Assembly (NCBI GenBank): GCA_951230915.1
Contig: OX579635.1
Span: 11,842,001 to 11,906,000, forward strand
DNA from: Antitrichia curtipendula
Taxonomy: Eukaryota; Streptophyta; Bryopsida; Hypnales; Leucodontaceae
Direction of reading: 5' to 3'
DNA length: 64,000 nt
Part shown: one piece after another, positions 23,848-36,230 of the stretch
Position numbering within the stretch: position 1 is the first letter of the stretch
Layout: each line of letters starts with the position of its first letter
The notes under the pieces: model-generated
What the model was told of the DNA's origin: nothing
The model's input: only the letters and a program-made list of their open reading frames with translations
Databases searched by the model: none
Position numbers and translations under genes: made by a program

Positions 23848-24300
23848 TCGCTACTCGCTGTAAGAAGCCTAAAAGTACAGTAATCGCGACCGCCGAAACG
23901 AAGCGTGTGTTTCCAAACAACTCAAACTCCAGTTTTCCAATCTCCCCGCTTGCAAATGTTCGGTTGTTAGCCAGTAAAGCAAGCCTCACTGCAACGAAAA
24001 TCCGCACAAATGAATTCCACCAGCAAAGGCCTGCAACTCGATCACTATTTCATGAAAAGGAAAATTGGCAAACCGATGCTCTCTAAAAGCAATGCGCCTG
24101 CAACCAAACATATCATAGATTGCGCAAAGAAACATGGCTCTGAACATACCTGTAATGCGTTGACGCAACCAACACGAATTTCGGATTCAAGGCAGAGAGT
24201 CTAATAAGACGACGCCTGCAGAACGTCGTAACAAACTTAACACAATCCAAGACAAGTTCACGCTCACCACGGGAAGCTAACATGCACTGAAAAGACCGAG
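23848..24300 (-). other. 5' leader exons and promoter-proximal region of the zinc-finger gene
   Basis: On the minus strand, donors at GCATTACAG|GTATGTT (exon end 24,150) and AGCGA|GTAAGTATT (exon end 23,848), with candidate acceptors GTTTGGTTGCAG (next base 24,097) and TTTCGTTGCAG (next base 23,988), suggest one or two untranslated exons before the exon holding the ATG. Motif-based only. Confidence 0.35.
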
Positions 24301-24559
24301 ACCTGCACCGTTGGTGATCTCGGGTTACTGTACTTGCAGATCGGTACTAGAGGTGAATTGGCAAAAAGCAGGGCCGAGGAGTCTCTGAGATTCTCAGACT
24401 GGTACCAGCGATGGTGGGGATCGAAGGTGACAGTCAGGAGTCAGGACGACCCCTCTTAGCAATTGTGAATGCTCCGAAAGAGGCGCTTCGCTCCGGATTT
24501 AAAGCGAAGTCAACATCAATCGACCGGTCCGTCCGGTGCAGAAAGGAATTTACTTGGAT

Positions 24560-24882
24560 GGGGAATTTCGTTAAAATGGCGGTATTCCGTGTGCCATTTT
24601 CAGTCCGTCCGGTTTGAACCGTACGTGAAAGTGCCATCTAGGGAAATATAGATTTTAGAAATCTTGAGATTGTATAGATTTCATAAATCTATTATTTTTG
24701 TAGATTTCAGACTGTGGGGGTTTGGACCATGAAAGTGACATCTAGGACTAATGTAGATTTCAGACATCTAAGAATGATATGGATTTCAACCAATCTAGGA
24801 TAATTGTACATTCAGACCGCTTGGTCTGAATTGTAAAAACTGCCAAAGTAGTGGAATAACGCCAATTTAACGAAATTGTCCA
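24560..24882. mobile_element. MITE of the TTTTGTTAAAATGGC family, copy 1
   Basis: Left end GGGAATTTCGTTAAAATGGC and right end GCCAATTTAACGAAATTGTC are inverted repeats. The interior has paired CATCTAGG/AGATTTCAGAC motifs shared with the copies at 24,942, 31,600, 35,815 and 50,622. It sits just upstream of the zinc-finger gene's 5' end. Confidence 0.8.
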
Positions 24883-24941
24883 TCCGGGTAGTAGTAATAG
24901 CAAATTATGTATACAAAATAATGAAATTAGGTTCCTTTAAT

Positions 24942-25232
24942 GGATAATTTTGTTAAAATAGTGCTATTCCTCTACTTTGGCAATTTTAATAACTTAGACC
25001 AGACGGTCTAAATTGAACAATAGTATTAGATGTCTAAAATCTACATTTGTCCTAGATGTCATTTTTATAATTCACATCGTGTAGTCTGAAATCTATACCT
25101 TTCCTAGATTTTTGAAAACTATGTAAATCCAAGATTTTTGAAATCTATACCACTCCTAGATGATATTTTTTAGGTTCTTATCGAGAGGTCTAAAATAGCA
25201 CACGAAATACAACCATTTTAACAAAATTTTCC
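24942..25232. mobile_element. MITE of the TTTTGTTAAAATGGC family, copy 2
   Basis: Left GGATAATTTTGTTAAAATAG, right ACCATTTTAACAAAATTTTC. About 290 bp, same internal motifs as copy 1 but in the opposite internal order, 60 bp away from it. Confidence 0.8.
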
Positions 25233-25519
25233 TTCTTAACAATTAGATTGTCTTACTCCAAGAAAATTACTTTACAAGTCAACAAAGTCAACAAATAGTC
25301 AAATATTTTTACAAATATTTGCATTCATTTATACATATAGAGGTTCATGAGTACCAATTACAAGAATAACTAATTCAAAAATAGTACATTCTTATAGCCA
25401 GGGTTGTCATACCGGACAGATCAGAGTGATCGAATTGGAGGGACAAACGGTCCGGATAGTCCAGACACCTTTCAATTTTGAAATTTTGAAATTGGCAAGT
25501 CGCTTCCATGTTGGCGGTC

Positions 25520-26655
25520 CACGCTGGAATTAAGGCACGGACGTGAAAGTTAGGGCGGGGACGTCAAGGCATGGACATCATCGTCAGAGAGAGGACTCTA
25601 CTGGGCGCGGACATCTTGGAAAGGGCGGGGATGCTGCAGCTTAATTCAAATGAAGTAGAAGTTCTACTTTTCGAGGTTCATGTTCAAGGCTTTATTTAGG
25701 AAAATAGTGGCGACAAGTGTTTCAAATTCATATCCAATACAAAGAGACTTCTTTGTAGTCATCTTCAAAAGGGTTGGTTTACGAATTTGAATGTACAACT
25801 GTACAAGGGTTTGGAAATCAAATCATATACATGCATCGCAAATGCAATAATTTTGCAAACACAATTGGAGACTTCATTATTTTAGATAATCAACAACATT
25901 TATAAATTTCAAACATTGTTCAGTACAATAACAAGTTCACAACACAATGAATTTATACTTTCAAAATATGCATTCCTCTTCCATTGGTTATCTCAAACCC
26001 TCCTTCTTGTCCTTGTAGATCTTCATTACTTCATGTTTCAATTGGTGCATTTGTCTTGAATTCATGATAAATGAAGATCTATAGATGGTGTCGGTTGCCC
26101 TTCAATTGTTGAAATGACTTGATCTGCGGACTTCTTGTATACCCAGATTTTCTAATGCAGCATTTCAAATTACCACATCATCATCTATTAGTGCCTCATC
26201 ACAATCAAGGTCGTCTTCATCATCACCACCTTCACTAGTTCCATGTTCATCTTCTCCATTGTCACTGTTTGTGGTCCAGTGGCCCTCCACTTCCGAGTTC
26301 TCATTTCGAAGCTCCACAACTATTTCACCATGCCTACAATTGCTTGGACCGATTATGCAAGGGCGGGGACGTCAGAGAAGGGCAGTTTTGGTAAAAATCG
26401 TCATGCTTCCTTCTACCAGGGCGTGGACGAGATGTGCAGGTGCGGACGTGTGGGGCGCGGACGTCAGAGCATGGACTTCCCGTCAGAGCGCAGACTTCTT
26501 GTCAGGGCGCAGACGTCAAGGCGTGGACTTCTTGTCAGGGTGCAGACTTCTTGTCAAGGTGCGGACTTCTTGTCAAGGTGTAGACTTCTTGTCAAGGCGC
26601 GGATGCAAGAGGTGCGGACGTAAAGGCACAGACGTAGGGGCATGGACGTCCTACT
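25520..26655 (+). repeat. clusters of GGGCGCGGACGTC-like motifs
   Basis: Irregular repeats of GGCG(C/G)GGACGTC and GCG.ACTTCTTGTCA, dense at 25,520-25,635 and 26,350-26,650. They reappear at about 27,985-28,050, and inverted (GCGCCCTGAC, GTCCGCACCCC) at 31,180-31,345 near the other hAT end. Placement near both ends in opposite orientation suggests subterminal repeats, where hAT transposases are known to bind. The overlapping frames of up to 190 codons here are by-products of the repeats. Confidence 0.65.
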
Positions 26656-28310
26656 CCTCAGCCATAGTGTGGGGGGAAGTCAAATTCGCATTGAACTTGA
26701 ACTTGAACTTGGTCATGGGATTCTTCTTTCCCATAGAGAAGGAAAAGCCATTAATGCAACTAGACCTTCATTTGAGTTCGGGGAATATCTTCAAGTCAAT
26801 GGTTGCATTAAGAGGTCCAACCACTTTTTGAGTTCAAAGACAATGTATGGAAGCATATCATTCCCTTCTTAGGACCGGACTTCTCCTTCTTGCCTTCATC
26901 AAGCACTTGAGAACTAGGACCCACCCAAAAATAAAATTCAAAAAATAAAACTGAACTTCCAAACAAGGTCAAAATTTGTGTGAGTAGAATCCCAAAGGGT
27001 TTGGAGTCCTAATGAAAGACAAGGTACATATTTGTTTAAATTTGAATTCAAGGATTCATTTTTTATTCTTCTATATAGAACCTATTTGGGATTTAGGGTT
27101 TGGAGTTTACAAATCAAATCATAACCAACTTAATTATACATTTTTGGCTTTTTGTTCAAGGTTTTATTTTTGAAATAAATAGATACAAGGGTTTGGATTG
27201 AAATCAAATACAAATTATAATGCATTAAAATATACTTGAAGGGTTTGTTTTTGAAAAAAGAGGCTACAAGGGTTTGAGTTTTCAAAGACTTCAACGGTAT
27301 ATTCTTGTAATGGGGATATCAAAAGGGGTTGGTATTGAAATGAAAGACTAGTTACGTTATTTTGGAATTCAAGTTCAACGGAATATTTTTGTAATGGGTA
27401 ACCCAAACCGGTTTGAGTAATTGGGATTGAAATGAAATACTAGTCAAGTCATTTAGGAATTCAATCATTCAACTAGAAAATTTTATTTGTGTAATGGGAT
27501 CCTAGAAGGGTTTGGTATTGAAATCAAATACTACTTAAGTTATTTTTTAATTCATGTTCAACGATACATTTTTGTAATGGGGATACCAAAGCGGTTTGGA
27601 ATTGAAATGAAATACTAGTCATGTTATTTTAAAATTCAATCATTCAACTTGAAAATTTTATTTGTATAATGGGATACTGAAAGGGTTTGGTATTGAAATC
27701 AAATACTACTTAAGTTATTTTAGAATTCAAGTTCAATGGTGTATTTTGGTAATGGGATCATAGAAGGCTTTGGAATTGAAATGAAATACTTGTTAAGATT
27801 TTTTTGAAATTCACCTTCAACGGGTTCTTTTTGTAAGGGGCTATTAGAGGGTTTGGAATTGAAATCAAGTATTAGTTAAGATATTTGTGTATTCAAGTTT
27901 GTGAGTTTGCATGTTCAAGTTTGTCATGGACAAAGTTCAAATTTGGTTTGGAAGGAGTTCAGGTCTATCACTTGGATAAGTTTCCACACGTACGTCCAAG
28001 TCAGGGCGCGGATGCCTAGACATGATGCGGACGCCTAGACGCGGACATTGAGCAAGACAACAAGGGAGAGTGAAATTCAACTTCAACATTTGAAATTGGC
28101 ATAGGATTCTTCCTTCCCATGGAGAGGGGGAAGCCATTAATGCAGTCAACCTTTAATTTGAGCTTGGGAAATATCTGCAAGTCAATGGCTTCATGAAAAG
28201 GTCCAACTACTTTTTGAGTTCAAAGACAATTCATGGAAGGATGTGGCTCCTTTCTTGTGCTGCACTTGTCCTTCTTAGCTTCTCCAAGGACTTGAGAACT
28301 AGTCCCCACC
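26650..28310 (+). repeat. duplicated 250-bp block inside the hAT element
   Basis: The block at about 26,660-26,930 and that at about 28,065-28,310 share, in order, TGGGATTCTTCTTTCCCAT / TAGGATTCTTCCTTCCCAT, AAGCCATTAATGCA, GTCAATGG, AGAGGTCCAAC-like and ACTTTTTGAGTTCAAAGACA, and CTTGAGAACTAG. The two are in direct orientation about 1.4 kb apart. No protein family recognised in either frame. Confidence 0.7.
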
Positions 28311-29400
28311 CCAAAAAAAAGGAGATTTCAAAAAATGAATAGTAATTTGCACACTTCAAGAAAAAAAAATTGAAATTAGATGCTAGAAGTTTTTCGATTT
28401 ATAACAAAAGACAAGGTACACATTTTTTTTAATTCAAGTTGAAGGATGCATTTTTGAATTCTCCAAATAGAAATTAAAAGGGTTCAGAGTTCAAAAAACA
28501 AATCAAGCACGTCTTATATTTTGTAGAGTTCTAATTGAATGGATTTATTTTTTATAATGGGGGCTACAAGGGTTTGGAAATTGGAATTCACATCATTAAC
28601 GTATTACAATGTATTCAAATGTAATTCAAAGATTTATTTTTGAAAATAGAGGCTACAAGGATTTGGAAAGGAAACAAAATGCAAGTTCTAGTGATTTTGA
28701 AGCAAGTTCAAGGCTTTAGTCTTGTTACTGGATGCTACAAGGATTTTGATTTCAAATCAAATAGAAGTTATGTTTTGTTTAGTTATAGTTGAAATTCAAA
28801 TCAAATACAAGTTAAATGTTATGTATTTGTACTTCAAGGGCTTCAAGTTGAAGTACAGGTTATAAGGGTTTGGAAATCCCTTCAAATACAAGTTAATATT
28901 TTTGGGTTCTACTTCAAGGGTTCATTTGTGTTAATGGAAGATACAAGGATTGGGAATTCAAACCAGATACAAGTTATTTTATATTTGGTTAGGATTAAAG
29001 GGTTTACTTTTGTAAGTACTACATAGAGGCTACAAGATTTTGAAATTCCTATAAAATATAGGATATAGTTCTTGGGGATTCAAGTTGCAACCTTGCAGTA
29101 GGGTCTACTTTTGTAATCAAAGGCAACAAGGGATGGGTATTCAATTCAAATATAGAATGGAAAATCTTCAGTTCTAGTTCAACGGTCAATTTCTGTAATT
29201 AGCAATTACAAGTTATTTTTTTTGTAATTGGAAGATAAAACTACTGCAAAGGTTTAGGGATTGTCATTAATTTCAAGTTACTTGTTTTTTGGATTCGAGT
29301 TCAAACGTTCAATGCTTCATTTCAATAACAAGAGTCTAATTATGTTTGAATTTAGGAATTGAAATCAAATACCTCTTTTTTTTTTTTGGGTTTAGGTTGT
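27000..29400 (+). repeat. degenerate tandem array, about 90-110-bp units
   Basis: Repeated phrase: GGTTTGGAATTGAAATGAAA, a TACTAGTTAAGTTATTTT-like stretch, ATTCAAGTTCAA.GG, then TTTTTGTAATGGG. Units are clearest at 27,240-27,860 and more diverged to 29,360. No coding. Confidence 0.7.
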
Positions 29401-29933
29401 TTTTAAAAACAAAAAAAATTGGATACTAGAATTATTTTGGAAAAAAATCAAATACAATTTGTTTTATTTTCGGATTCAAGTTAAATGGTTCCTTTGAAAT
29501 TCACAATAGAAAAAAATATGGTTTGATTGAACAAGGGCCCCCTTTCATTCCAAAAAAAATTACTTGAATTTGGGTCCAATTTAAAAAAATGTGGTTCACG
29601 TGAACAAGGGTTCCCCCTTATTGGAAGTTATTGGCTTATTGCTTATAAATTCAAAAGGAATTAGTATTTTTTTGGCCTACAATGCAAAAAAATATGGTTC
29701 AATTGAACGAGGCCCCTTTATTGCTTCTTAATGGAGAATGAATTAAATTCATTTGCCTACAAGGAAAACAAATACAGGTCCACGGAGCAAGGTTTCTCTT
29801 CTTTTGCTTTTAAATTTACAAGAAATTAGTTCCACTTGACCCCAATGGAAAAAAATATGGTTTGGTTGTACAAGGGCCCCCTTTCATTCAAAAATAAATT
29901 AGTTCAATTTGACTCCAATTTAACCCCTAAAGG

Positions 29934-30847
29934 ACCAAGGCTATTTTCTGCCAAAAACCACTCAAAACTATCATTTCTTTAGCAAAGAGTAAAAAATATT
30001 TTTAATTTTTTTTTTTTCGACATATAACTGTAGGATCTACACCTGACTAGTATGAGAATGTGTGGAAAAATTTCAAAATTTTGGACCACACAGATTGCAA
30101 GAAATCTGCATTTTAAGTGCAAAAAACAAGTTTTTCAGCACATTGTGGGACTAGATTTTTTGACTTTGAACATTTTAAACTTAAAATTTTTGCACTACAA
30201 AGTTTTGAGCTTTAAATCTTTACAATGGAGAATTGAGTTGAGAGTCTAGCAAAATTCAGAAAATTCAGAAAAAATTAATTTTTATTATTAAAAAAATTGT
30301 TAAGTAGAAGTAGGTACAAGATAGTAGGAAAATCTAAAATATTAATATCTCTTATATGGAATTAAAATGAATTAATCCCAATGGTGAGATTGTTCTAGCA
30401 AAAAATTTGAACCATAAGGAACATTTTTTTTTTAAATAATTGTAAAAATTGCATTCAGAAATGAATCCTACAAGTTATTTTTTTCAGGAAGATGCTCTAA
30501 GTGCCCAAAAAATAAGATTGTCTATAACTTTCTCGTAACAAATCCAAATGGAATGAATAAAAGCTTCCTAGATAGACAAAAATATAATCTATGGTAAAAA
30601 AACTAAAAAACTAAAAATTCAAATTCCTACAAATTTGTTTTTGCTAAAAACCCTCTCCCCTGTTTTGAGCTTATTTGGGCATAACTTTTGTTCCCAGGCA
30701 CCGATTGAAAAAAAAATTATATTACCACAAAGCTTATAAGTTTTTCTATCTGTATAATTTTTTTTTTAAATCAGGACAAAAATTCAGTCTGTAGATACTT
30801 GCCCGAAATTCCATTTGTCCCTCGAGGGGACAATGGTCCTTTAGGGG
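29934..30847 (+). mobile_element. TTAA-flanked non-autonomous element, copy B (insertion proven by an empty site)
   Basis: Body CCCCTAAAGGACCA...GGTCCTTTAGGGG, 914 bp, with TTAA at 29,930-29,933 and 30,848-30,851. The host repeat exists twice: the unoccupied copy at 29,576-29,600 reads CCAATTTAAAAAAATGTGG, and the filled copy reads CCAAT-TTAA on the left and TTAA-AAAAATGTGG on the right. This fixes both the borders and the target duplication. TTAA duplication with C-rich CCC..GGG ends is known for piggyBac-type elements; TTAA is also used by Kolobok. The superfamily is not settled because there is no transposase. Confidence 0.9.
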
Positions 30848-31589
30848 TTAAAAAAATGTGGTTCACGTGAGCAAGGGTCCCCCCTTATTGCTCATAAATT
30901 CAAAAGAAATTAGTAATTTTTTGCCTACAGTGCAAAAAGATATGGTTTAATTGAATGAGGGCCCCTTAATTGCTTCTTAATGGAGAATGAATTAAATTCA
31001 TTTGCCTTCAACGGAAAAAAATATGAGTCTATGGAGCAAGGTTCCTCTTCCTTTACTTTTAAATTTACAAGGAATTAGTCCCAATTGGCTCCAATAAAAA
31101 AAAATATGGTTCAATTGTACAAGGACCCCCTTCATTCAAAAATAAATTAATTCAATTTGGCTCCAATTTTTAAAAATCATCTGCGCCCTGACTACTTCCG
31201 TCCATGCCTCGACCCACTCTTGTCTCCACACTAACATTTGTCCGCACCCCAATACAATTTCGTCCCCACCCTGGCAAGATTACGTCTGCGCCTTGACTAA
31301 AGTCCGCGCCCTACCGGTGACATCCACACCCTGGATCCTACTTGGTAGTCAGGTGGCGTTAAAGTGGCAACCACATCATTTGTTTTTCAATTAAAGAAAG
31401 TCAACTCAGTGTTGACCACATCGGACGGTCGAGACCTCTATTGGACAGGCGAACCAGACATCTGTCTGGTATGACAACCTTGCTTATAGTAATAGCAATA
31501 AATATTTATACAATGTTAAATGTCAACAAATTAGTATGGGGCAACTTCTTTCATTATTTTGTGTCGTGATTTTACTGCACTGATAAGTA

Positions 31590-31853
31590 TATCTAGTGTT
31601 AAGGTGTCAAAACTACTTTTTAGACCATTAGGTGTGAATCATGAAAGTGCCATCTAAAATTCTTGGACTTATATAGATTTAAGAAATCTAGGATTTATAT
31701 AGATTTCAGACTGCATGGTTTGAACCATAAAAGTAACATCTAAGATGAGTGTAGATTTTCAAACATCTAGGACAATTGTACAATTTACACCGCCCGGTTT
31801 GAATTGTAAAACTACCAAAGTAGTGGAATAGCACCATTTTAATAAAATTGCCC
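31590..31853. mobile_element. MITE of the TTTTGTTAAAATGGC family, copy 3, left end eroded
   Basis: The right end GCACCATTTTAATAAAATTG matches the family terminus, and internal blocks GAAAGTGCCATCTA and AGATTTCAGACTGCATGG match copy 1. The left terminus is not visible. Confidence 0.65.
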
Positions 31854-32830
31854 ATATTACTAGATATTGTATCAAGCTCCCAATTTTGAATTTTCTTCAA
31901 ACATAAAACTACAGTGATACTAATTCAATGAATAATTTGTTGGTGCCTGGCACTATTTTTGCACTATGAGTGATAGGACATAATTTACTATATGTAAATT
32001 TGAAAAAAATTGAAAAAAATCATGGAAACAAAATTAATCAAAATTATCTTTTATTTTTTTGTATTCGTGGCACTTTTGAAATTTTTTTTTTTAATAAATC
32101 CTAAAAAGGATTATTATTTTTATATTAAAAAATAATGACTAAATATATTAATATAATAGAATGTGATTTATAATATACTGCAATGTTAATTTCATGTATT
32201 TAAATGTCTACTAAGTATTGACATGAGAATAATGTATTAAAATCACTATGTTTAACTCTAATAAACAATACTCCATAATATGTTATACTTAAAATGCCAA
32301 TTGTCAAATTGTTAAATATCATCTTTGAAATTGGCTTTCGAATTTGAAAGGTAAACTTAGGAATTAGGACCAAATATTAAAATGATAGGGTGAAATCAAC
32401 CCTTCATTACAAAAAGTCTCAAGCCTCTAGAGGGCTAATCTAGAGCAGCTAAAAAGATTCCATGATAACATTTAAATTTGCTTAAGGATTTCTTTTCCCT
32501 ATAGTTGCTCACCTTGTGCCATGACATTGGATGACTGTCAATGGTTCAAAATCCAAGTAAAAGATATTAAGTAATTATAGTTCAGGTATTGTAATGCATA
32601 TTAATCTTGATTATTGCGTATCTTGTACCCTACCAAATTTTAGAAAAAAAAACAAATATTGAAATTAATTAAATGACATCTACCATCAATAGTATTTTGA
32701 ATGGTAATGTGGTAGTCACAATCTATTGACAATTGGTGAAAATGAATGATGAAGTGGTTGATTTTATAGAGAAATCAATTGTCCATGGTAAATCCTCAAA
32801 GGGTATGGGATATTTTGAAGAGAAACCACT
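31854..32830. other. AT-rich spacer
   Basis: No gene or element recognised. Confidence 0.5.
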
Positions 32831-32834
32831 CATT

Positions 32835-33245
32835 GTCAAATGCAAAAATTGTATTCAAAGTCAAATTTCAAACCCCATTTAGGCATAATAGAATTATTTT
32901 TTTCAAAAATCTTTAAGTTAAATAAAGTTGAAGAGTCAATCTAGTTTTTGTCTTCAAAAATCTGTTTGAGGTTCAGAGACTCCAATAAAAAGTTATGGAC
33001 AAAAATCTAAAAGGAGTTGGATGGCAATTTTTTTGACATTTAAACACCCTCTCTGAATTTTGTTCATAACTTTTTATTAGAGTTTATAAGCCTCAAAATG
33101 ATTTTTGGAGATGAAAACTAGATTGATTCTACAACTTTTTTAGTTTAAAGATTTTTGAAAAAAATTATTCTTCTATGCCTAAATGGGGTCTAAAATTTGA
33201 CTTTGAACACAATTTCTGATTTTCACTTAACTATGAGCGTGTGTG
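32835..33245. mobile_element. foldback MITE, TTTAGGCATAGTAGAAT family, copy 1
   Basis: Almost fully self-complementary: the left half contains CCATTTAGGCATAATAGAAT, GTTGAAGAGTCAATCTAG and AAAAGTTATGGACAAA, and the right half contains their complements, ending ATTCTTCTATGCCTAAATGG. The outer part (CTCATTGTCAAA..ATTGTATTCAAAG) is paired with CTTTGAACACAATT..CTATGAGCG. Other copies are at about 36.6-37.0, 40.4-40.8 and 42.1-42.6 kb. Confidence 0.8.
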
Positions 33246-35488
33246 CTCCTATTAATCCTAATTTACATATTCCACATAGATTGTTTTACCTACTACTAAT
33301 CCACTTGTATAAATAGCTCTTCTTCTCCACTTCAATTGCATTAAATTAAGTAGCTTGTGTAGTTAATTCAAAATCATTAGTGTTTCTAATTTTTTTGATA
33401 ACTAGTTGCAAAAGCCACTTCATTTGGCTTTATTTGTTTCATTTGTCAATTAATCATTGTATTATTTGATGTTGTTGATTATTAAACATATCTTTGTTAC
33501 ACCCTCATCTATGAATCTTGACATCTTTTGTAAAATTCACACAAGCTAAAAATGCATTGCACCTAGATTTGTCAGGCTACCTATTTTTGATTAATAGATT
33601 GGTTTGGTCACTCTAGAGTGGCCCTCCTGAGGCCTGCAATTTTTTCTAATGATAAATCCTTATTGCTATCAAAATTAGTATTAAAAGACTATAATTAATG
33701 ATTCCGTAGACATTAGATCATATTTTACAAACTTATAATCAATCCTACTACTAAAGTTATACATATTAAATGGATGTAAAATTTTGTATAGAAGTGCCAA
33801 AACTAAAGAGTTGATCACAAAAAAATGAAAAAAAACCCACTAAAAGATAGAATCCAATCATAGATCAAAAATGTCAATTTTTGATGTTTTTGTAAAATGG
33901 AAATATTCCAATATTTTGGCTCTTTTTAGAGTTTCAAAAATTAGAAAAGTAATTGTTTTAAAACATAAATTGGTACCTATCCTTGTTGTGATGTTTTCAA
34001 ACCTTCATGTACATAATTTCTCATAATTTCTGGTGCTAAAATTGTACTATTTAGAACAAAATTATCATATTTTAGGCTTGAGATAAGTGATAACATCAAT
34101 TTTGTTAATTTTGTAATCTAATTCTACAACTTTAGCACTCCTAGAGGTGTCTAGACTATAACTTAAACCTAGAAGGTCATTGCAAAAAGCACTATACGAT
34201 TTTTGTAGCGTTTTGCATAATACTCTTGATTTTTTTGGGAGTACTTTCTAATTAGGAAATCATCTTCAAAAAATGTGAAAGAATGATTTAGAATCATCTT
34301 CAATTTTCAAAAATTGCATGCAATAGAAGTGTTGTTTGCATTCATGTAGAGGACATAAAATAATATATTTTCAATAAAGTTTTCTTTGGTAGATATATGC
34401 TTTCCTACTATGCAAATAAACCATGAAAATTTCAGCCCCAGGTCATTAAATTTGGGGACTCCTAACATAGTAAATACCTAGCCTAAATCTCATAGAATGA
34501 CAAATCAACAAAAATATTTTTTAAATACAAATTTTTATTTTTTTAATTTCTAGAAATTAGAAATTTCATTACCATCAAGTTAAACATATTCAATAGAAAT
34601 TTCAAGTTCATTGGACTTTTGCTTCAAAAGTTATAGTGGATGACAAGAGAGTCACTCTCATTGTAAATGCAAATAGGCTGACCAATGTTTCTTGCAGTGA
34701 CCCTATACTCATTCAACTTATTAGAGTTTTATACAAAGAAATGTGACAATATTTAGGAATTGGAAAAAATAAATGATGATTACTGAATAGAAAGTAGATA
34801 ATAACCTAGAAAAATAAATTTTAGTAACATAATTGAAAAAATATAATAAAAAGAAGAAGATTATATTGAACTTTACAATTCTTGATTTCTTCCTCAAACA
34901 ACTTTATATATATTGTGTAAGTTTTATTTTCCATCAATGATAATAAAGTGTATTATTGTTTTAAATTCTAAGAGCTTCTTTAGTTACAAGAAAAAATATA
35001 TTCTATTTACTAATATGAAAATTCATGCAGAAAATCACAAATTAAAAAGGCCTTTTATACTAGTATCAATTTATTTACAATAATATTAAAGCATTTCTAC
35101 AATTAAATTGAGCCTTATCACAAATGCATGATATCAAGAGTCTATCATATTAATGCTATAAGCTAGTCAAGCCTTCTTCGAGAGGGCAAAAATTTGGAGC
35201 TCTCATTTCAAATTTTTATTAAGGAAAAAATGGAATGAAAAAATATTAAATTTGTAAGAATCAAAAAGCTTGAATTAGAAAATATAGGTTACAAAATACA
35301 AAATTGATGGCCCTCTTTACAACCCAAAATAGGAGGCAAGTTTCTTACATCTATGAGACTATAACAAGCATATAAAAAATTCTCACCTTTTCTTAGAAGG
35401 CTTATCACACTACTTTAAATAAATCCATGATACGGCTATGGCATCATACCAATACGATATATCTACTTTATATTCCTTCCATTTATTT
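33246..35488. other. AT-rich spacer
   Basis: No convincing coding frame. Short palindromes only. Confidence 0.5.
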
Positions 35489-35490
35489 CA

Positions 35491-35751
35491 TTAGAGAAAA
35501 TCTCGACTCTCTAGAAAGTCGTTTGACTTTCTGGAATTGTGCAAATCTACGGGAATAAATTTTTTTTTTTTTTTTTTAAATTTGAATTTAAAAAAAATTT
35601 ACCAATCTTGCATGGCACACAAGGTGAAACTATGAAATAAATAAATAATTTTTTTTTTTCATTTTTTTTTCAATTTTTTAATATTTTTTTTTTGTAATTG
35701 CACAACTCCAGAAAGTCAAACGGCCTTTTGGAGAGTTCAGATTTTCTCTAA
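35491..35751. mobile_element. MITE with about 50-bp inverted repeats
   Basis: Left TTAGAGAAAATCTCGACTCT..AAGTCGTTTGACTTTCTGGA, right TCCAGAAAGTCAAACGGCCT..AGATTTTCTCTAA. The interior is poly-A/T. TA or TTA/TAA borders are possible. Confidence 0.75.
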
Positions 35752-35814
35752 TGTTCTTGTTGCAAATAGAACTTTTCACATCATTCATTCAATCCACAGA
35801 ATATTACATAAATA

Positions 35815-36098
35815 GAAAATTTTATTAAAATGGCAATATTTCATATGCCATTTTTAGATCGCATGGTTTAAATTGCAAAACATAGTTGTCACATTGGACA
35901 AGTTACTATTCATTTTATGTCCTGTACATTTGATGAATAGTAACTCGTCCTATAGGACATAAAATGAATAGTAACTTGTCCAATGTGACAACTATGTTGC
36001 AATAGTGTCATCTAAAACATATATAGATTTCAAACCATGCAATCTAAACCTTAAAGGTGCCAAAGTTTGCAGAATGATGCCGTTTTAACAAAATTCCC
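35815..36098. mobile_element. MITE of the TTTTGTTAAAATGGC family, copy 4, carrying an inserted hairpin
   Basis: Ends ATTTTATTAAAATGGCAATA and GCCGTTTTAACAAAATTCCC. Its left half is interrupted by the 120-bp palindrome at 35,879-35,998. Confidence 0.75.
35879..35998. repeat. perfect 45-bp-arm hairpin
   Basis: Arms 35,879-35,923 and 35,954-35,998 are exact reverse complements (AACATAGTTGTCACATTGGA... / ...TCCAATGTGACAACTATGTT) around a 30-nt loop. The loop repeats part of an arm (GATGAATAGTAACTCGTCC against ATGAATAGTAACTTGTCC). TTGCAA flanks both sides (35,873 and 35,997). Absence of mismatches implies recent origin or repair by conversion. Confidence 0.95.
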
Positions 36099-36230
36099 TA
36101 TGTTATCTATTCAGACTAACAATTTATAAGTCAAGGAAAATATTTTACAATTTTTTACAATAATTGAAGTTAAGATATGTATAGTTGTATACCTATAATC
36201 AACATTGCCCTAAATGCAACATATGCATTT

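Larger units (their letters stand above)
25399..31482. mobile_element. 6.1-kb hAT-type element, apparently non-autonomous
   Basis: Ends are CAGGGTTGTCATACCGGACA on the left and, read inward from the right, CAAGGTTGTCATACCAGACA: inverted repeats of over 20 bp of the hAT type. The 8-bp flanks are CTTATAGC (25,391-25,398) and CTTATAGT (31,483-31,490), one mismatch. No transposase-like ORF survives. The interior is built from GC-rich GGCGCGGACGTC-like motifs, a degenerate tandem array (27.0-29.4 kb), a duplicated 250-bp block and a later-inserted TTAA-flanked element. A long decayed autonomous element cannot be excluded. Confidence 0.85.

Noticed and set aside
26243..26831. 126- and 190-codon plus frames inside the hAT element
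   Set aside because: They translate the GCGGACGTC repeats in two frames at once; no transposase motif.
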